Made by a program: the position numbers and the translations under genes. From Candidatus Avelusimicrobium stercoris (lineage in GTDB: Bacteria; Elusimicrobiota; Elusimicrobia; Elusimicrobiales; Elusimicrobiaceae), in assembly GCA_002432025.1 (NCBI GenBank), contig DJFE01000034.1, positions 1 to 11,665 on the forward strand: a stretch of DNA of 11,665 nucleotides. Direction: 5' to 3'. Shown here piece after piece: positions 1-5,499 of this stretch. Under the pieces are notes generated by a model that was not told the origin of the DNA, searched no databases, and saw only the letters and a list, made by a program, of their open reading frames with translations. Each line of letters begins with the position of its first letter. The first letter of the stretch is position 1.

Positions 1-35
1 CGACTTTCCAGGATGACGGCAACACCAAACAACGG

Positions 36-71
36 ATTCCCGAACGCTCCGCGCCGGCTACCTTCGGGGAT
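36..71. repeat. REP-like intergenic palindrome
   Basis: The arms ATTCCCGAA (36-44) and TTCGGGGAT (63-71) can pair over 9 positions with one G-T wobble. The motif GGATGAC occurs at 11-17 and again at 68-74, at the edge of the palindrome. This layout resembles dispersed intergenic palindromic repeats of bacterial genomes, but only one copy is in view, so repeat status is inferred. No gene is seen in 1-206. Confidence 0.35.
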
Positions 72-206
72 GACAATCTAAAAGAGGTATTATCCCAGAG
101 GGGAGCCGGCCGCTCGCTAGGGGTAATGTAATCTAATATTTTTTAAATGACAGCAAAAAACAAGTGTTATTCCTGTTGGGGGTGGGCCCAGTTGCTGTAA
201 TAAAGC

Positions 207-239
207 GAGACCCCTGTGTTTATTCAACGCAGGGGTCTC
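207..239 (-). terminator. Strong hairpin, likely minus-strand terminator
   Basis: GAGACCCCTG (207-216) pairs perfectly with CAGGGGTCTC (230-239), and GTT/AAC pair inside it, leaving a 5-nt loop. Read on the minus strand the stem is followed by GCTTTATTA, a weak U-rich tail. It lies 2 nt beyond the stop of the minus-strand ORF at 242-439, so it most likely ends a transcript coming from that side. Confidence 0.55.
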
Positions 240-241
240 AA

Positions 242-439
242 TCAGCCGATTTGTCCATAATTACTCACTTTCCGTAGTAACAGGTACTCCAACAGTTCAA
301 AGTTTTGCGGCGCCACACAGGGCCTGCCGGTGGTTGCGCCGCCCCATACCTCTGGCGAACTCCAACTGCCCTCAGGCAGCCGGCCCAAAGTTTGTGCAGC
401 GGCCTTGCATACCAAACGCACCTGCTCCGTGTTGTACAA
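242..439 (-). CDS. Doubtful 65-residue protein or gene remnant
   Basis: I do not recognise this ORF. It runs from a TTG start (stop codon two codons upstream) to a TGA directly before the hairpin at 207-239. The peptide has ordinary composition, with a leucine-rich stretch near its C terminus (ELLEYLLLRK) and no membrane segment. A GAGG lies almost against the TTG, too close for a normal ribosome binding site. The overlapping minus frame upstream (to 528) ends in a compatible KKFFED segment, so a one-base loss near 440 in an older longer gene is possible. The only support for expression is the adjacent terminator. It may be non-coding. Confidence 0.25.
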   Translation of the reverse strand: MYNTEQVRLVCKAAAQTLGRLPEGSWSSPEVWGGATTGRPCVAPQNFELLEYLLLRKVSNYGQIG

Positions 440-642
440 TCCTCAAAGAACTTTTTTTCTGCTTCCCGGTCCCCTGCCGTGCCACGCTCTTCGCGCCCGC
501 AAGGCAAACAATCGGGAACAGTTGTCATCCGTTCGCACCGCCAGACATCATCAGGAAAGGCTGGTGTGCCGGGGTAGTTTTCTGTCGGCCCTTACTAGGG
601 ATATGAATAGTATAGTGGAATTCCGGCCGAAATCAAGGGGAA

Positions 643-1281
643 TTATCCAATATAATCCATTTTTAATACCACAAGGCCCAAGGGGCGCGCTTCGTCCGTC
701 GGAAGCGTCTGCCCGGCCGCGGCCAAAAGCGTTTGCCCTTGCACCTTGGCAAGCAGATAGTTGCCACCCTCCCAAATTAGCATTGTTTTGCCGTCCACCC
801 ACACGCTTGCGGGCTTGATAAGCCACAGGGCATTATTTATGTCCAGCAAATATTTGCCGCCTTGGGTGCGTTGGCGGGGCAAGGTCCACCACTCGGTTAC
901 CTCGCACCCGGTAAAAGCCGGATAGTGCAAGGGGACGGCGGATAAAAGCGGTATGGAAACGCTGTTGCTTTGCGCGGCAGAATTGTCAGCGCTGTAAGCA
1001 TTTTCCGGCCCTTGGGCATCGCGCAAGGCGGGCAACGGGGAAAACGGGTGCGCCTCGGGATACGTGGTAACGGGGGTAAAAAGCCGCATAACGGAAAACT
1101 CATCCAGCCCGAAAAGTTGCGCCATTTGGGCCACATATCCTTTGGAGGGGCGGCGCTTTCCGGTTGTCCACAGGGCCACCGTGGCGGTGGAAACTTGCAG
1201 GAGCCGTGCTAACTTGGCTTGGGCTCCGCGCAATACGCCGCCGTTCCATTTTTCCAGTTGTTTTTCAAACTTATTTATCAT
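643..1281 (-). CDS. XRE-family repressor with degenerate S24-like C-terminal domain
   Basis: A 212-residue predicted DNA-binding regulator, probably phage-repressor type. Residues ~18-45 (AQAKLARLLQVSTATVALW onward) read as a helix-turn-helix: Q/K-LA-LL, STATVALW recognition region, then GKRRPS. A linker rich in A, S and N leads to SIPLLSAVP (109-117), the typical opening of LexA/CI-type S24 domains, and a C-terminal WVDGKTMLIWEGG stretch resembles the S24 core. The usual GDSM catalytic serine motif is not present (PASV at the comparable place) and the partner lysine is not evident, so self-cleavage is doubtful. The start at 1281 is chosen because GAGAGGAG precedes it; a longer frame to 1374 exists but would run through the operator. 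It is divergent from the promoter at 1330-1359. It could be a prophage repressor or a host regulator. Confidence 0.75.
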   Translation of the reverse strand: MINKFEKQLEKWNGGVLRGAQAKLARLLQVSTATVALWTTGKRRPSKGYVAQMAQLFGLDEFSVMRLFTPVTTYPEAHPFSPLPALRDAQGPENAYSADNSAAQSNSVSIPLLSAVPLHYPAFTGCEVTEWWTLPRQRTQGGKYLLDINNALWLIKPASVWVDGKTMLIWEGGNYLLAKVQGQTLLAAAGQTLPTDEARPLGLVVLKMDYIG

Positions 1282-1329
1282 CGGCTCCTCTCTAAAAAGT
1301 GGCTGGGCCCAAGTAGGACCAAAAAATAC

Positions 1330-1359
1330 TTGACAAATGCTAACAATACTTACTATACT
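1330..1359 (+). promoter_or_regulatory. Divergent plus-strand sigma70 promoter
   Basis: TTGACA at 1330-1335 and TATACT at 1354-1359 are separated by 18 bp, giving a predicted start near 1366. It points away from the repressor gene. The next sizeable plus-strand gene starts only at 1779 and has its own -10, so this promoter appears to serve the structured gene-poor stretch 1366-1640. Confidence 0.6.
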
Positions 1360-1362
1360 AAC
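1336..1362. repeat. Three tandem 9-bp repeats, candidate operator
   Basis: On the plus strand the repeats are AATGCTAAC, AATACTTAC and TATACTAAC, back to back (1336-1344, 1345-1353, 1354-1362). They start directly after the -35 hexamer and cover the -10, so a protein bound here would block the promoter. The divergent repressor gene begins 55 bp away and is the obvious candidate binder. The repeat count and placement are seen; binding is inferred. Confidence 0.55.
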
Positions 1363-1365
1363 ATT

Positions 1366-1391
1366 TATAAACAAGCCCTAACTTGTTTATA
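1366..1391. repeat. Perfect palindrome at predicted transcription start
   Basis: TATAAACAAG (1366-1375) and CTTGTTTATA (1382-1391) are perfect inverted repeats with a 6-nt loop. The left arm begins at the predicted +1 of the promoter at 1330-1359. It could be a second operator or a 5' stem-loop of the transcript. No U-tract follows, so it is not a terminator. Confidence 0.5.
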
Positions 1392-1535
1392 TTCTCCGGG
1401 CGTACAAAGTTGCCTCTATCCTTACAGAAGCAAATCCGTCTGCCGGACCCGGCAGTTTAGGCCGCGCCCGCGGCCCCAATATTTTGTGCGCTCTTGCTTG
1501 CGTGTATCCCGCCAGGGGGCGCAAGTTTATTGTAG
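1366..1535 (+). ncRNA. Candidate structured RNA without ORF
   Basis: After the +1 palindrome come CTGCCGG/CCGGCAG (1440-1446/1449-1455), GGCCGCG/CGCGGCC (1460-1466/1469-1475) and CTTGCG/CGCAAG (1497-1502/1520-1525), the last followed by TTTATTGT, a poor terminator-like tail. No convincing ORF with a ribosome binding site fits. The series of perfect palindromes behind a repressible promoter suggests a regulatory RNA. It could equally be a long untranslated leader or a set of protein binding sites. No known RNA family was recognised. Confidence 0.3.
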
Positions 1536-1543
1536 CAAATAAA

Positions 1544-1638
1544 AAGATGTTTGGGTTAGCAAAGTTAAGATTCCAACGCGTCCGCCCTATGTTAAAAAGG
1601 CTTCCGGCCGATTGGCTTAACTTTGCTAACCACATCTT
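1544..1638. repeat. Inverted repeat with ~23-bp arms
   Basis: A 16-bp perfect pair (GGTTAGCAAAGTTAAG at 1554-1569 and its complement at 1616-1631) is extended by AAGATGT (1544-1550) and its complement (1632-1638) with a 3-nt bulge on the left. The arms enclose 46 bp. Each arm contains GTTAGC/GCTAAC, which also occurs in the first 9-bp operator repeat at 1336. Possible roles are paired operators, the ends of a tiny non-autonomous element, or an RNA hairpin. Confidence 0.55.
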
Positions 1639-1644
1639 CCAACT

Positions 1645-1731
1645 ATGTGTTTCTACTTCATTTTTTATCTGGTGGGCGTTATCAGCCTGGTATGCTTTGC
1701 GCGCGATTTGGCGGACTTTTTTAGCCGCTAA
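1645..1731 (+). CDS. Possible 28-residue membrane peptide
   Basis: The short ORF starts with ATG after the right arm of the inverted repeat and encodes MCFYFIFYLVGVISL followed by VCFARDLADFFSR, a single predicted membrane helix with a charged C-terminal end. Codons such as GCG CGC GAT TTG match neighbouring genes. There is no Shine-Dalgarno sequence, and the stretch is too short for statistical support. It is either a small membrane protein or chance. Confidence 0.25.
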   Translation: MCFYFIFYLVGVISLVCFARDLADFFSR

Positions 1732-1766
1732 ATGGAATTTTCAGGCGGGGTATAGGGGAAATTATC

Positions 1767-1772
1767 TATAAT
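1767..1772 (+). promoter_or_regulatory. -10 box of the yfcC-like gene
   Basis: A perfect TATAAT lies exactly 6 nt before the ATG at 1779, placing the expected transcription start on the A of the start codon. No Shine-Dalgarno sequence precedes the gene and no good -35 is visible. This predicts a leaderless mRNA. Confidence 0.55.
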
Positions 1773-1778
1773 GTAAAA

Positions 1779-3167
1779 ATGAAATCAGGTTTTTCCCTTA
1801 ACATTTACGGCCTAATTTTTGCCATTATGCTGGTTATGGCCGCGCTGACGTACCTCCTGCCCGCCGGGCAGTATGACACCGTCCAAAAGGACGGCCGTTC
1901 CTATACCGTGGCCGGGTCCTACCATAAGGTGGAGTCCAACCCGCAGGGCCTTGCCGCCGTGCTGACGGCTCCCGCCAAGGCCTTTGGCGATTGTGCCGAT
2001 ATCATCGTGTTTATTTTTATTACCGGGGCTATTTTTACCATTTTGGAACGCACCGGCACGGTAAACGCCGTGATTTTGGGCACCAGTTATTTGTTCTCGC
2101 GCACGGACGCCCTCAAAAAGTTTTTTATCCCGGTCAGTATGATTTTGTTTTCGCTGGGAGGGGCCGTCTTCGGTATGGAGGAGGAAACCCTTATCTTCAT
2201 CCCGCTGTTTATCCCGCTGGCGCTCTCGCTGGGGTATGATACGGTGGTGGGGGTGAGTATTCCCTTTTTAGGCGCCTGGGTGGGGTTTGGCTCGGCGTTT
2301 ATGAACCCGTTTACGGTCGGCATTTCCCAAGGTATTGCGCAACTGCCGCTTTATTCTGGCTTGGGATACCGCTTTGCCGTGTGGGCCATTTGCACGGGCG
2401 TGGTGATCTGGTTTGTTACTTGGTACGGGGAAAAAGTGCGCAAAAATCCCACCAAAAGTATCACTTACGAGGCCGATAAAGAAAAACGCAAAAACCTGCA
2501 TTTAAACGTGCTGGAAAAGCCGCATTTTAAAGCCTCGCATATTTGGATTTCGGTTGTTTTTACCTTGGGTATGGCCGCGCTTGTGTATGGGGTGGCGGTT
2601 TATCATTGGTATATTATTGAAATTTCCGGCCTGTTTTTGGGCGTAGGGTTGGTGGCGGCGGTTATCGGCCGCTTGTCCTTGAACCAAACGACGGACGCGA
2701 TTATTGACGGGGCGCGCAGTATGGTTAGCGTGTCTATTATGCTGGCCTTGGCGCGCGCGATTGTGGTGATTGCTTCCGACGGGCGCATTTTGGATACAGT
2801 TTTGCACGCCATTGCGCAAATTATCGGCCAGCAGCATCCCTTGGCCGCGGTGGAGGGGATGTTCTGGGCGCATACATTTATTAACTTCTTTGTGGCGTCC
2901 GGCTCCGGCCAGGCCGTGCTGACAATGCCTGTAATGATTCCGCTGTCGGACTTACTTGGTATCAGCCCGCAACTTTCCATTTTGGCTTACCAGTTCGGCG
3001 AAGGCTGGACGAACGCCATTATCCCCACGGCTCCCGTTACAATGGCCGCTATCGGTATGGCGGGTATTCCGTGGCTCAAATGGGCGCGCTGGAACTTGGG
3101 CCTGCAAATTGTGCTGGCCGTGCTTTCTATGTTGCTCTTAATCCCGCCGTATTTACTGCATTGGTAG
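1779..3167 (+). CDS. yfcC: YfcC family (DcuC-like superfamily) membrane transporter
   Basis: A 462-residue polytopic inner-membrane carrier. The N terminus has a first helix ending in LLPAGQYD, followed by an external loop with DGRSYTVAGSY, as in YfcC-type members of the C4-dicarboxylate/basic amino acid carrier group (Pfam DcuC, COG1288). Conserved-looking segments are FGMEEETLIFIPLFIPLA, the glycine-rich GSAFMNPFTVGISQGIAQLP, a basic cytoplasmic loop around 215-240, SGSGQAVLTMPVMIPLSDL, and QFGEGWTNAIIPTAPVT near the end. Roughly 10-12 membrane helices are expected. The substrate cannot be read from sequence; dicarboxylates or amino acids are the family candidates. The length is near that of relatives (~470-510). 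It has its own -10 box and terminator, so it is monocistronic and looks like a host gene rather than phage. Confidence 0.9.
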   Translation: MKSGFSLNIYGLIFAIMLVMAALTYLLPAGQYDTVQKDGRSYTVAGSYHKVESNPQGLAAVLTAPAKAFGDCADIIVFIFITGAIFTILERTGTVNAVILGTSYLFSRTDALKKFFIPVSMILFSLGGAVFGMEEETLIFIPLFIPLALSLGYDTVVGVSIPFLGAWVGFGSAFMNPFTVGISQGIAQLPLYSGLGYRFAVWAICTGVVIWFVTWYGEKVRKNPTKSITYEADKEKRKNLHLNVLEKPHFKASHIWISVVFTLGMAALVYGVAVYHWYIIEISGLFLGVGLVAAVIGRLSLNQTTDAIIDGARSMVSVSIMLALARAIVVIASDGRILDTVLHAIAQIIGQQHPLAAVEGMFWAHTFINFFVASGSGQAVLTMPVMIPLSDLLGISPQLSILAYQFGEGWTNAIIPTAPVTMAAIGMAGIPWLKWARWNLGLQIVLAVLSMLLLIPPYLLHW

Positions 3168-3184
3168 CCTGATTTATTTGTTTG

Positions 3185-3211
3185 AAGGCCCCTCTTGCAG
3201 GGGCCTTTTTT
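3185..3211 (+). terminator. Rho-independent terminator after yfcC
   Basis: GGCCCCT (3187-3193) pairs with AGGGGCC (3199-3205) around the loop CTTGC, extended by AA/TT, with a run of six T (3206-3211). It starts 18 nt after the yfcC stop codon. Confidence 0.9.
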
Positions 3212-3222
3212 ATGTCCTTTTT

Positions 3223-3534
3223 ATGAATTTATCCGCTAAAATTGACTTGGAAAACCGCATTTTTGCCCGGGCGGCGTTTTTGTCTGTCCCAGTGGACGGC
3301 GTGCGCGGGTGTTTATCGGCGCCTGCGGACGATGCTTATTTGCAATCGTTGATAAGCGTGTATAACCGCTTTTTTGCGGACGAAAACCGGGCGTTTTTGC
3401 CCGAGGAAGATTCCTCTTTAACGTGGCGGTATTTTAGGCAAGAGAGGCGTTTTTTGCCCTTTTTATGTCCTATAAAAGGCGTACCGTTTTTTGCGTGTGA
3501 TTTTAAGGCAAATTTATTTTTCTTGCAAAATTAA
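3223..3534 (+). CDS. Hypothetical protein, 103 residues
   Basis: I do not recognise this protein. It starts at ATG 3223 with MNLSAKIDLENRIFARAAF and ends FFACDFKANLFFLQN. It is rich in aromatic and charged residues, has no signal peptide or clear membrane helix, and looks soluble. A longer in-frame start at 3178 would overlap the yfcC terminator and is unlikely. There is no Shine-Dalgarno sequence; TATGTC lies 6 nt before the ATG, a weak match to the -10 spacing seen at other genes here. It stands alone between a terminator and the strong promoter at 3536. Codon use resembles its neighbours, so I think it is real, with unknown function. Confidence 0.55.
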   Translation: MNLSAKIDLENRIFARAAFLSVPVDGVRGCLSAPADDAYLQSLISVYNRFFADENRAFLPEEDSSLTWRYFRQERRFLPFLCPIKGVPFFACDFKANLFFLQN

Positions 3535-3535
3535 T

Positions 3536-3564
3536 TTGACAAATAAAAAATACTTTGCTATAAT
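3536..3564 (+). promoter_or_regulatory. Consensus extended -10 promoter
   Basis: TTGACA (3536-3541), a 17-bp spacer and TATAAT (3559-3564) preceded by TG at the extended -10 position. This is a full match to sigma70 consensus, with start expected near 3571. It is oriented toward the terminase genes, but an intrinsic terminator begins at +3. Confidence 0.85.
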
Positions 3565-3572
3565 ATATTTAT

Positions 3573-3609
3573 AATTACAAAGCGCAAAAAAGCGGTTTGT
3601 AATTTTTTT
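3573..3609 (+). terminator. Intrinsic terminator at the start of the terminase leader
   Basis: AATTACAAA (3573-3581) pairs with TTTGTAATT (3596-3604); CGC/GCG continue the stem after one G-G mismatch; the loop is AAAAAA and the tail is seven T (3603-3609). Because the promoter start is predicted at 3571, transcription would end after ~40 nt unless read-through or antitermination occurs. It could also end transcripts coming from 3223-3534. Confidence 0.8.
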
Positions 3610-3615
3610 ATCTCC

Positions 3616-3681
3616 GGGCGACCCGCCCACGCTTTCCTTTTACTTTCCGAATATGCAAAACGGGACGTTTTCATTGTCCCG
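3616..3681 (+). promoter_or_regulatory. Two small hairpins in the terminase leader
   Basis: GGGCG/CGCCC (3616-3620/3624-3628) and CGGGAC/GTCCCG (3661-3666/3676-3681) lie between the leader terminator and the ribosome binding site of the small terminase gene. Neither has a U-tract. They could act in read-through of the upstream terminator or in translation control; this is inference. Confidence 0.35.
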
Positions 3682-3706
3682 CAATTCTTATTTGGAGTTT
3701 TTCAAT

Positions 3707-4108
3707 ATGCCAGCCAAAAAACCGCTTTCCTATCAGCCGGAATATTGCGAGCGTTTGCTTGCTTTTTTTAATGTGGCCCCGTTTACCGTTACCGAAGTGC
3801 AAAAGCGCGACGGCAGCATTAGTTTGGTGGAAACCGCCGCAGAACTACCCACCTTTGCGGCCTTTGCCAAAATGCTGGGCACCACTTGCGAGGTCCTTTC
3901 CAGTTGGGAGAAAAAGCACCCTGCCTTCCGCTTGGCCGCCCAAAAGGCGCGCGACTTGCAGGGCAATATTCTCATCCAAAACAGTCTGCGGGGCAATTAT
4001 TCCTCGTCCTTTGCGGTGTTTACCGCCAAAAATCTTTTGGGGTGGAAGGACGGAAAAGAGGACGGAGCACGCCCGGATATCGTCGTGCGCTGGGAGGAAA
4101 ACAAATGA
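3707..4108 (+). CDS. terS: Terminase small subunit
   Basis: A 133-residue DNA-recognition subunit of the packaging motor. The pattern FAKMLGTTCEVLSSWEKKHPAFRLAAQKARDLQ, then SLRGNYSSSFAVFTAKNLLGWKD, is typical of phage small terminase/DNA-packaging proteins (gp3-type family): a helix-turn-helix-like N-terminal half, an alpha-helical middle and the GWKD signature. I chose ATG 3707, preceded by GGAG at good spacing, over the in-frame ATG 3653, which has no ribosome binding site and lies upstream of the CGGGAC hairpin. It overlaps the large subunit by ATGA, so the two are translationally coupled. The C-terminal DIVVRWEENK tail would contact the large subunit. Confidence 0.85.
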   Translation: MPAKKPLSYQPEYCERLLAFFNVAPFTVTEVQKRDGSISLVETAAELPTFAAFAKMLGTTCEVLSSWEKKHPAFRLAAQKARDLQGNILIQNSLRGNYSSSFAVFTAKNLLGWKDGKEDGARPDIVVRWEENK

Positions 4109-5412
4109 ATAAGACCCGTATCGTTATCCCGTATTCGCCGCGCCCCGTGCAGGCGCAAATTCACCCGCAGTTGGAAACCCACCGCTTTTGTGTGCTCGTT
4201 ACGCACCGCCAACTGGGCAAAACGGTCTGCGCCGTCAACCATTTGCTTAAAAAGGCCCTGCAAAATCCGCTTCCGCACGCGCGGTATTTTTATATTGCGC
4301 CCTTTTTAAAGCAGGCCAAAATGATTGCCTGGGATTATGTTAAACGCTATACCGCGCCCCTGCCGGACGTTACCGTAAACGAAAGTGAACTGGCCGTCCG
4401 CCTGCCTAACGGCGCGCGGATTTGGGTGTGCGGGGCCGATAACCCCGATGCCTTGCGCGGCACCTATGCCGACGGGGTGGTACTGGACGAATACGCCCAA
4501 ATCAAGCCCGATGTGTTTACCGAAATCATCCGCCCGATGCTGTTGTCGCGCGAGGGGTGGGCGGTTTTTATGGGCACGCCAAAAGGGCAGAACGCCTTTT
4601 TTGAACTTTTTAACCGGGCGCAAAAGGCCGCTTTATCCGAGCCTTCCGTTTGGTGGACGGGCGTTTTTAGGGCGGACGAATCGGGCGTAATTTCTCCCGC
4701 CGAACTGGCGCGCTTAAAGCGTGAAACGCCGGACACCATTTTCCGCCAAGAATATTTGTGCGATTTTACCGCCAGCGCAGAAAATGTGTTAATTCCCATA
4801 GATTTGGTGCTGTCCGCCTGCGCCCGCGCGTATAGCCCGGCCGAGGTGCGCTTTGCCCCTAAAATTATGGGCATTGACCCCGCCCGCTTTGGCGACGACA
4901 GAAGTGTTATTTTTTGCCGGCAGGGGTTAAAAACATTTGAGCCGCTGGTGTTCCGCCATATTGACAATATGACGCTGGCTGACCGTGCCGCGCGGCAGAT
5001 AAACCTTTTTCACCCGGACGGTGTATTTGTAGATGCCGGGTGCGGCGGGGGCGTGATTGACCGCTTGCGCCAACTGGGCTTTTGCGTAACCGAAGTACCC
5101 TTTGGCGGAGCCTCGCTTTTCCCCGCGCAGTACGCCAACAAGCGGGCGGAAATGTGGGGCGAAATGGCCCGTTGGTTAAAGGCCGGTGGCTCGTTGCCGC
5201 CGTCGCCCGAATTAAAGGCCGATTTGTGCCAAGTGTGCTACGAGTACGACGCGGCGGGGCGGATGCGCTTGGAGTCCAAAGATAAATTAAAGGAGCGGTG
5301 CGGCCAAAGCCCGGACTTGGCCGACGCACTCGCGCTGACCTTTGCGGCGCCCGTCCGCCCCAGAAGTTTGGGCGTAAAAGAATTTGCCGGGTGCGAGTAC
5401 GACGTGATATAA
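4105..5412 (+). CDS. terL: Terminase large subunit (ATPase and nuclease)
   Basis: A 435-residue packaging motor and headful/cos nuclease. Seen motifs: Walker A-like HRQLGKT at 34-40, Walker B VVLDEY at 125-130 (D128 E129), coupling motif FMGTPKG at 155-161, and the RNase H-like nuclease aspartates in IMGIDPARFGDD (D258), GVFVDAG (D310) and SPDLADALAL (D404/D407). All key residues are present, so the enzyme looks functional. The length is slightly short but within the range of podovirus-type large terminases. GGAGG stands 8 nt before ATG 4105, which overlaps the terS stop codon. In related phages the portal gene follows directly; here an unrelated exported protein gene and a convergent small gene intervene. 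Confidence 0.93.
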   Translation: MNKTRIVIPYSPRPVQAQIHPQLETHRFCVLVTHRQLGKTVCAVNHLLKKALQNPLPHARYFYIAPFLKQAKMIAWDYVKRYTAPLPDVTVNESELAVRLPNGARIWVCGADNPDALRGTYADGVVLDEYAQIKPDVFTEIIRPMLLSREGWAVFMGTPKGQNAFFELFNRAQKAALSEPSVWWTGVFRADESGVISPAELARLKRETPDTIFRQEYLCDFTASAENVLIPIDLVLSACARAYSPAEVRFAPKIMGIDPARFGDDRSVIFCRQGLKTFEPLVFRHIDNMTLADRAARQINLFHPDGVFVDAGCGGGVIDRLRQLGFCVTEVPFGGASLFPAQYANKRAEMWGEMARWLKAGGSLPPSPELKADLCQVCYEYDAAGRMRLESKDKLKERCGQSPDLADALALTFAAPVRPRSLGVKEFAGCEYDVI

Positions 5413-5456
5413 GGCCTATATTTTAGTGGGTCCTTTTACCTTTAAAAAATAGGTCC
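5413..5456 (+). other. Bulged hairpin directly after terL
   Basis: GGCCTATATTTT (5413-5424) pairs with AAAAAATAGGTCC (5444-5456) with a bulged T and one A-A mismatch. It begins at the base after the terL stop codon. No T-run follows, so it is at best a weak terminator or an mRNA 3'-end stabiliser separating terL from the next gene. Confidence 0.35.
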
Positions 5457-5487
5457 AAGGACTCTGTTTAAAAGGATTCAAAATACA

Positions 5488-5493
5488 TATAGT
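5488..5493 (+). promoter_or_regulatory. -10 box of the ChaN-like gene
   Basis: TATAGT lies exactly 6 nt before the ATG at 5500, with no Shine-Dalgarno sequence and no clear -35. The same spacing is seen at yfcC, so a leaderless transcript starting on the A of ATG is predicted. It makes the gene independent of terminase transcription. Confidence 0.5.
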
Positions 5494-5499
5494 AACCTT

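Noticed and set aside
445..465. A AAA AAG slippery-type run on the minus strand
   Set aside because: A -1 shift there reaches a stop codon within three codons, so no fusion product results.
330..818. Plus-strand open frame of 162 codons
   Set aside because: Arg/Pro/Ser-rich translation without domain features or a ribosome binding site; it overlaps the end of the well-supported repressor gene on the other strand.
1387..1635. Minus-strand open frame of 82 codons
   Set aside because: It runs through perfect palindromes and an inverted repeat arm, has no ribosome binding site, and its peptide looks like translated repeat sequence.
1484..1771. Plus-strand open frame of 95 codons
   Set aside because: It covers the inverted repeat and has no ribosome binding site; the membrane-like stretch is better explained by the short frame at 1645-1731 or by chance.
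3653..3706. Longer start of the small terminase
   Set aside because: No ribosome binding site; the extension encodes the CGGGAC hairpin, and ATG 3707 has a GGAG at good distance.
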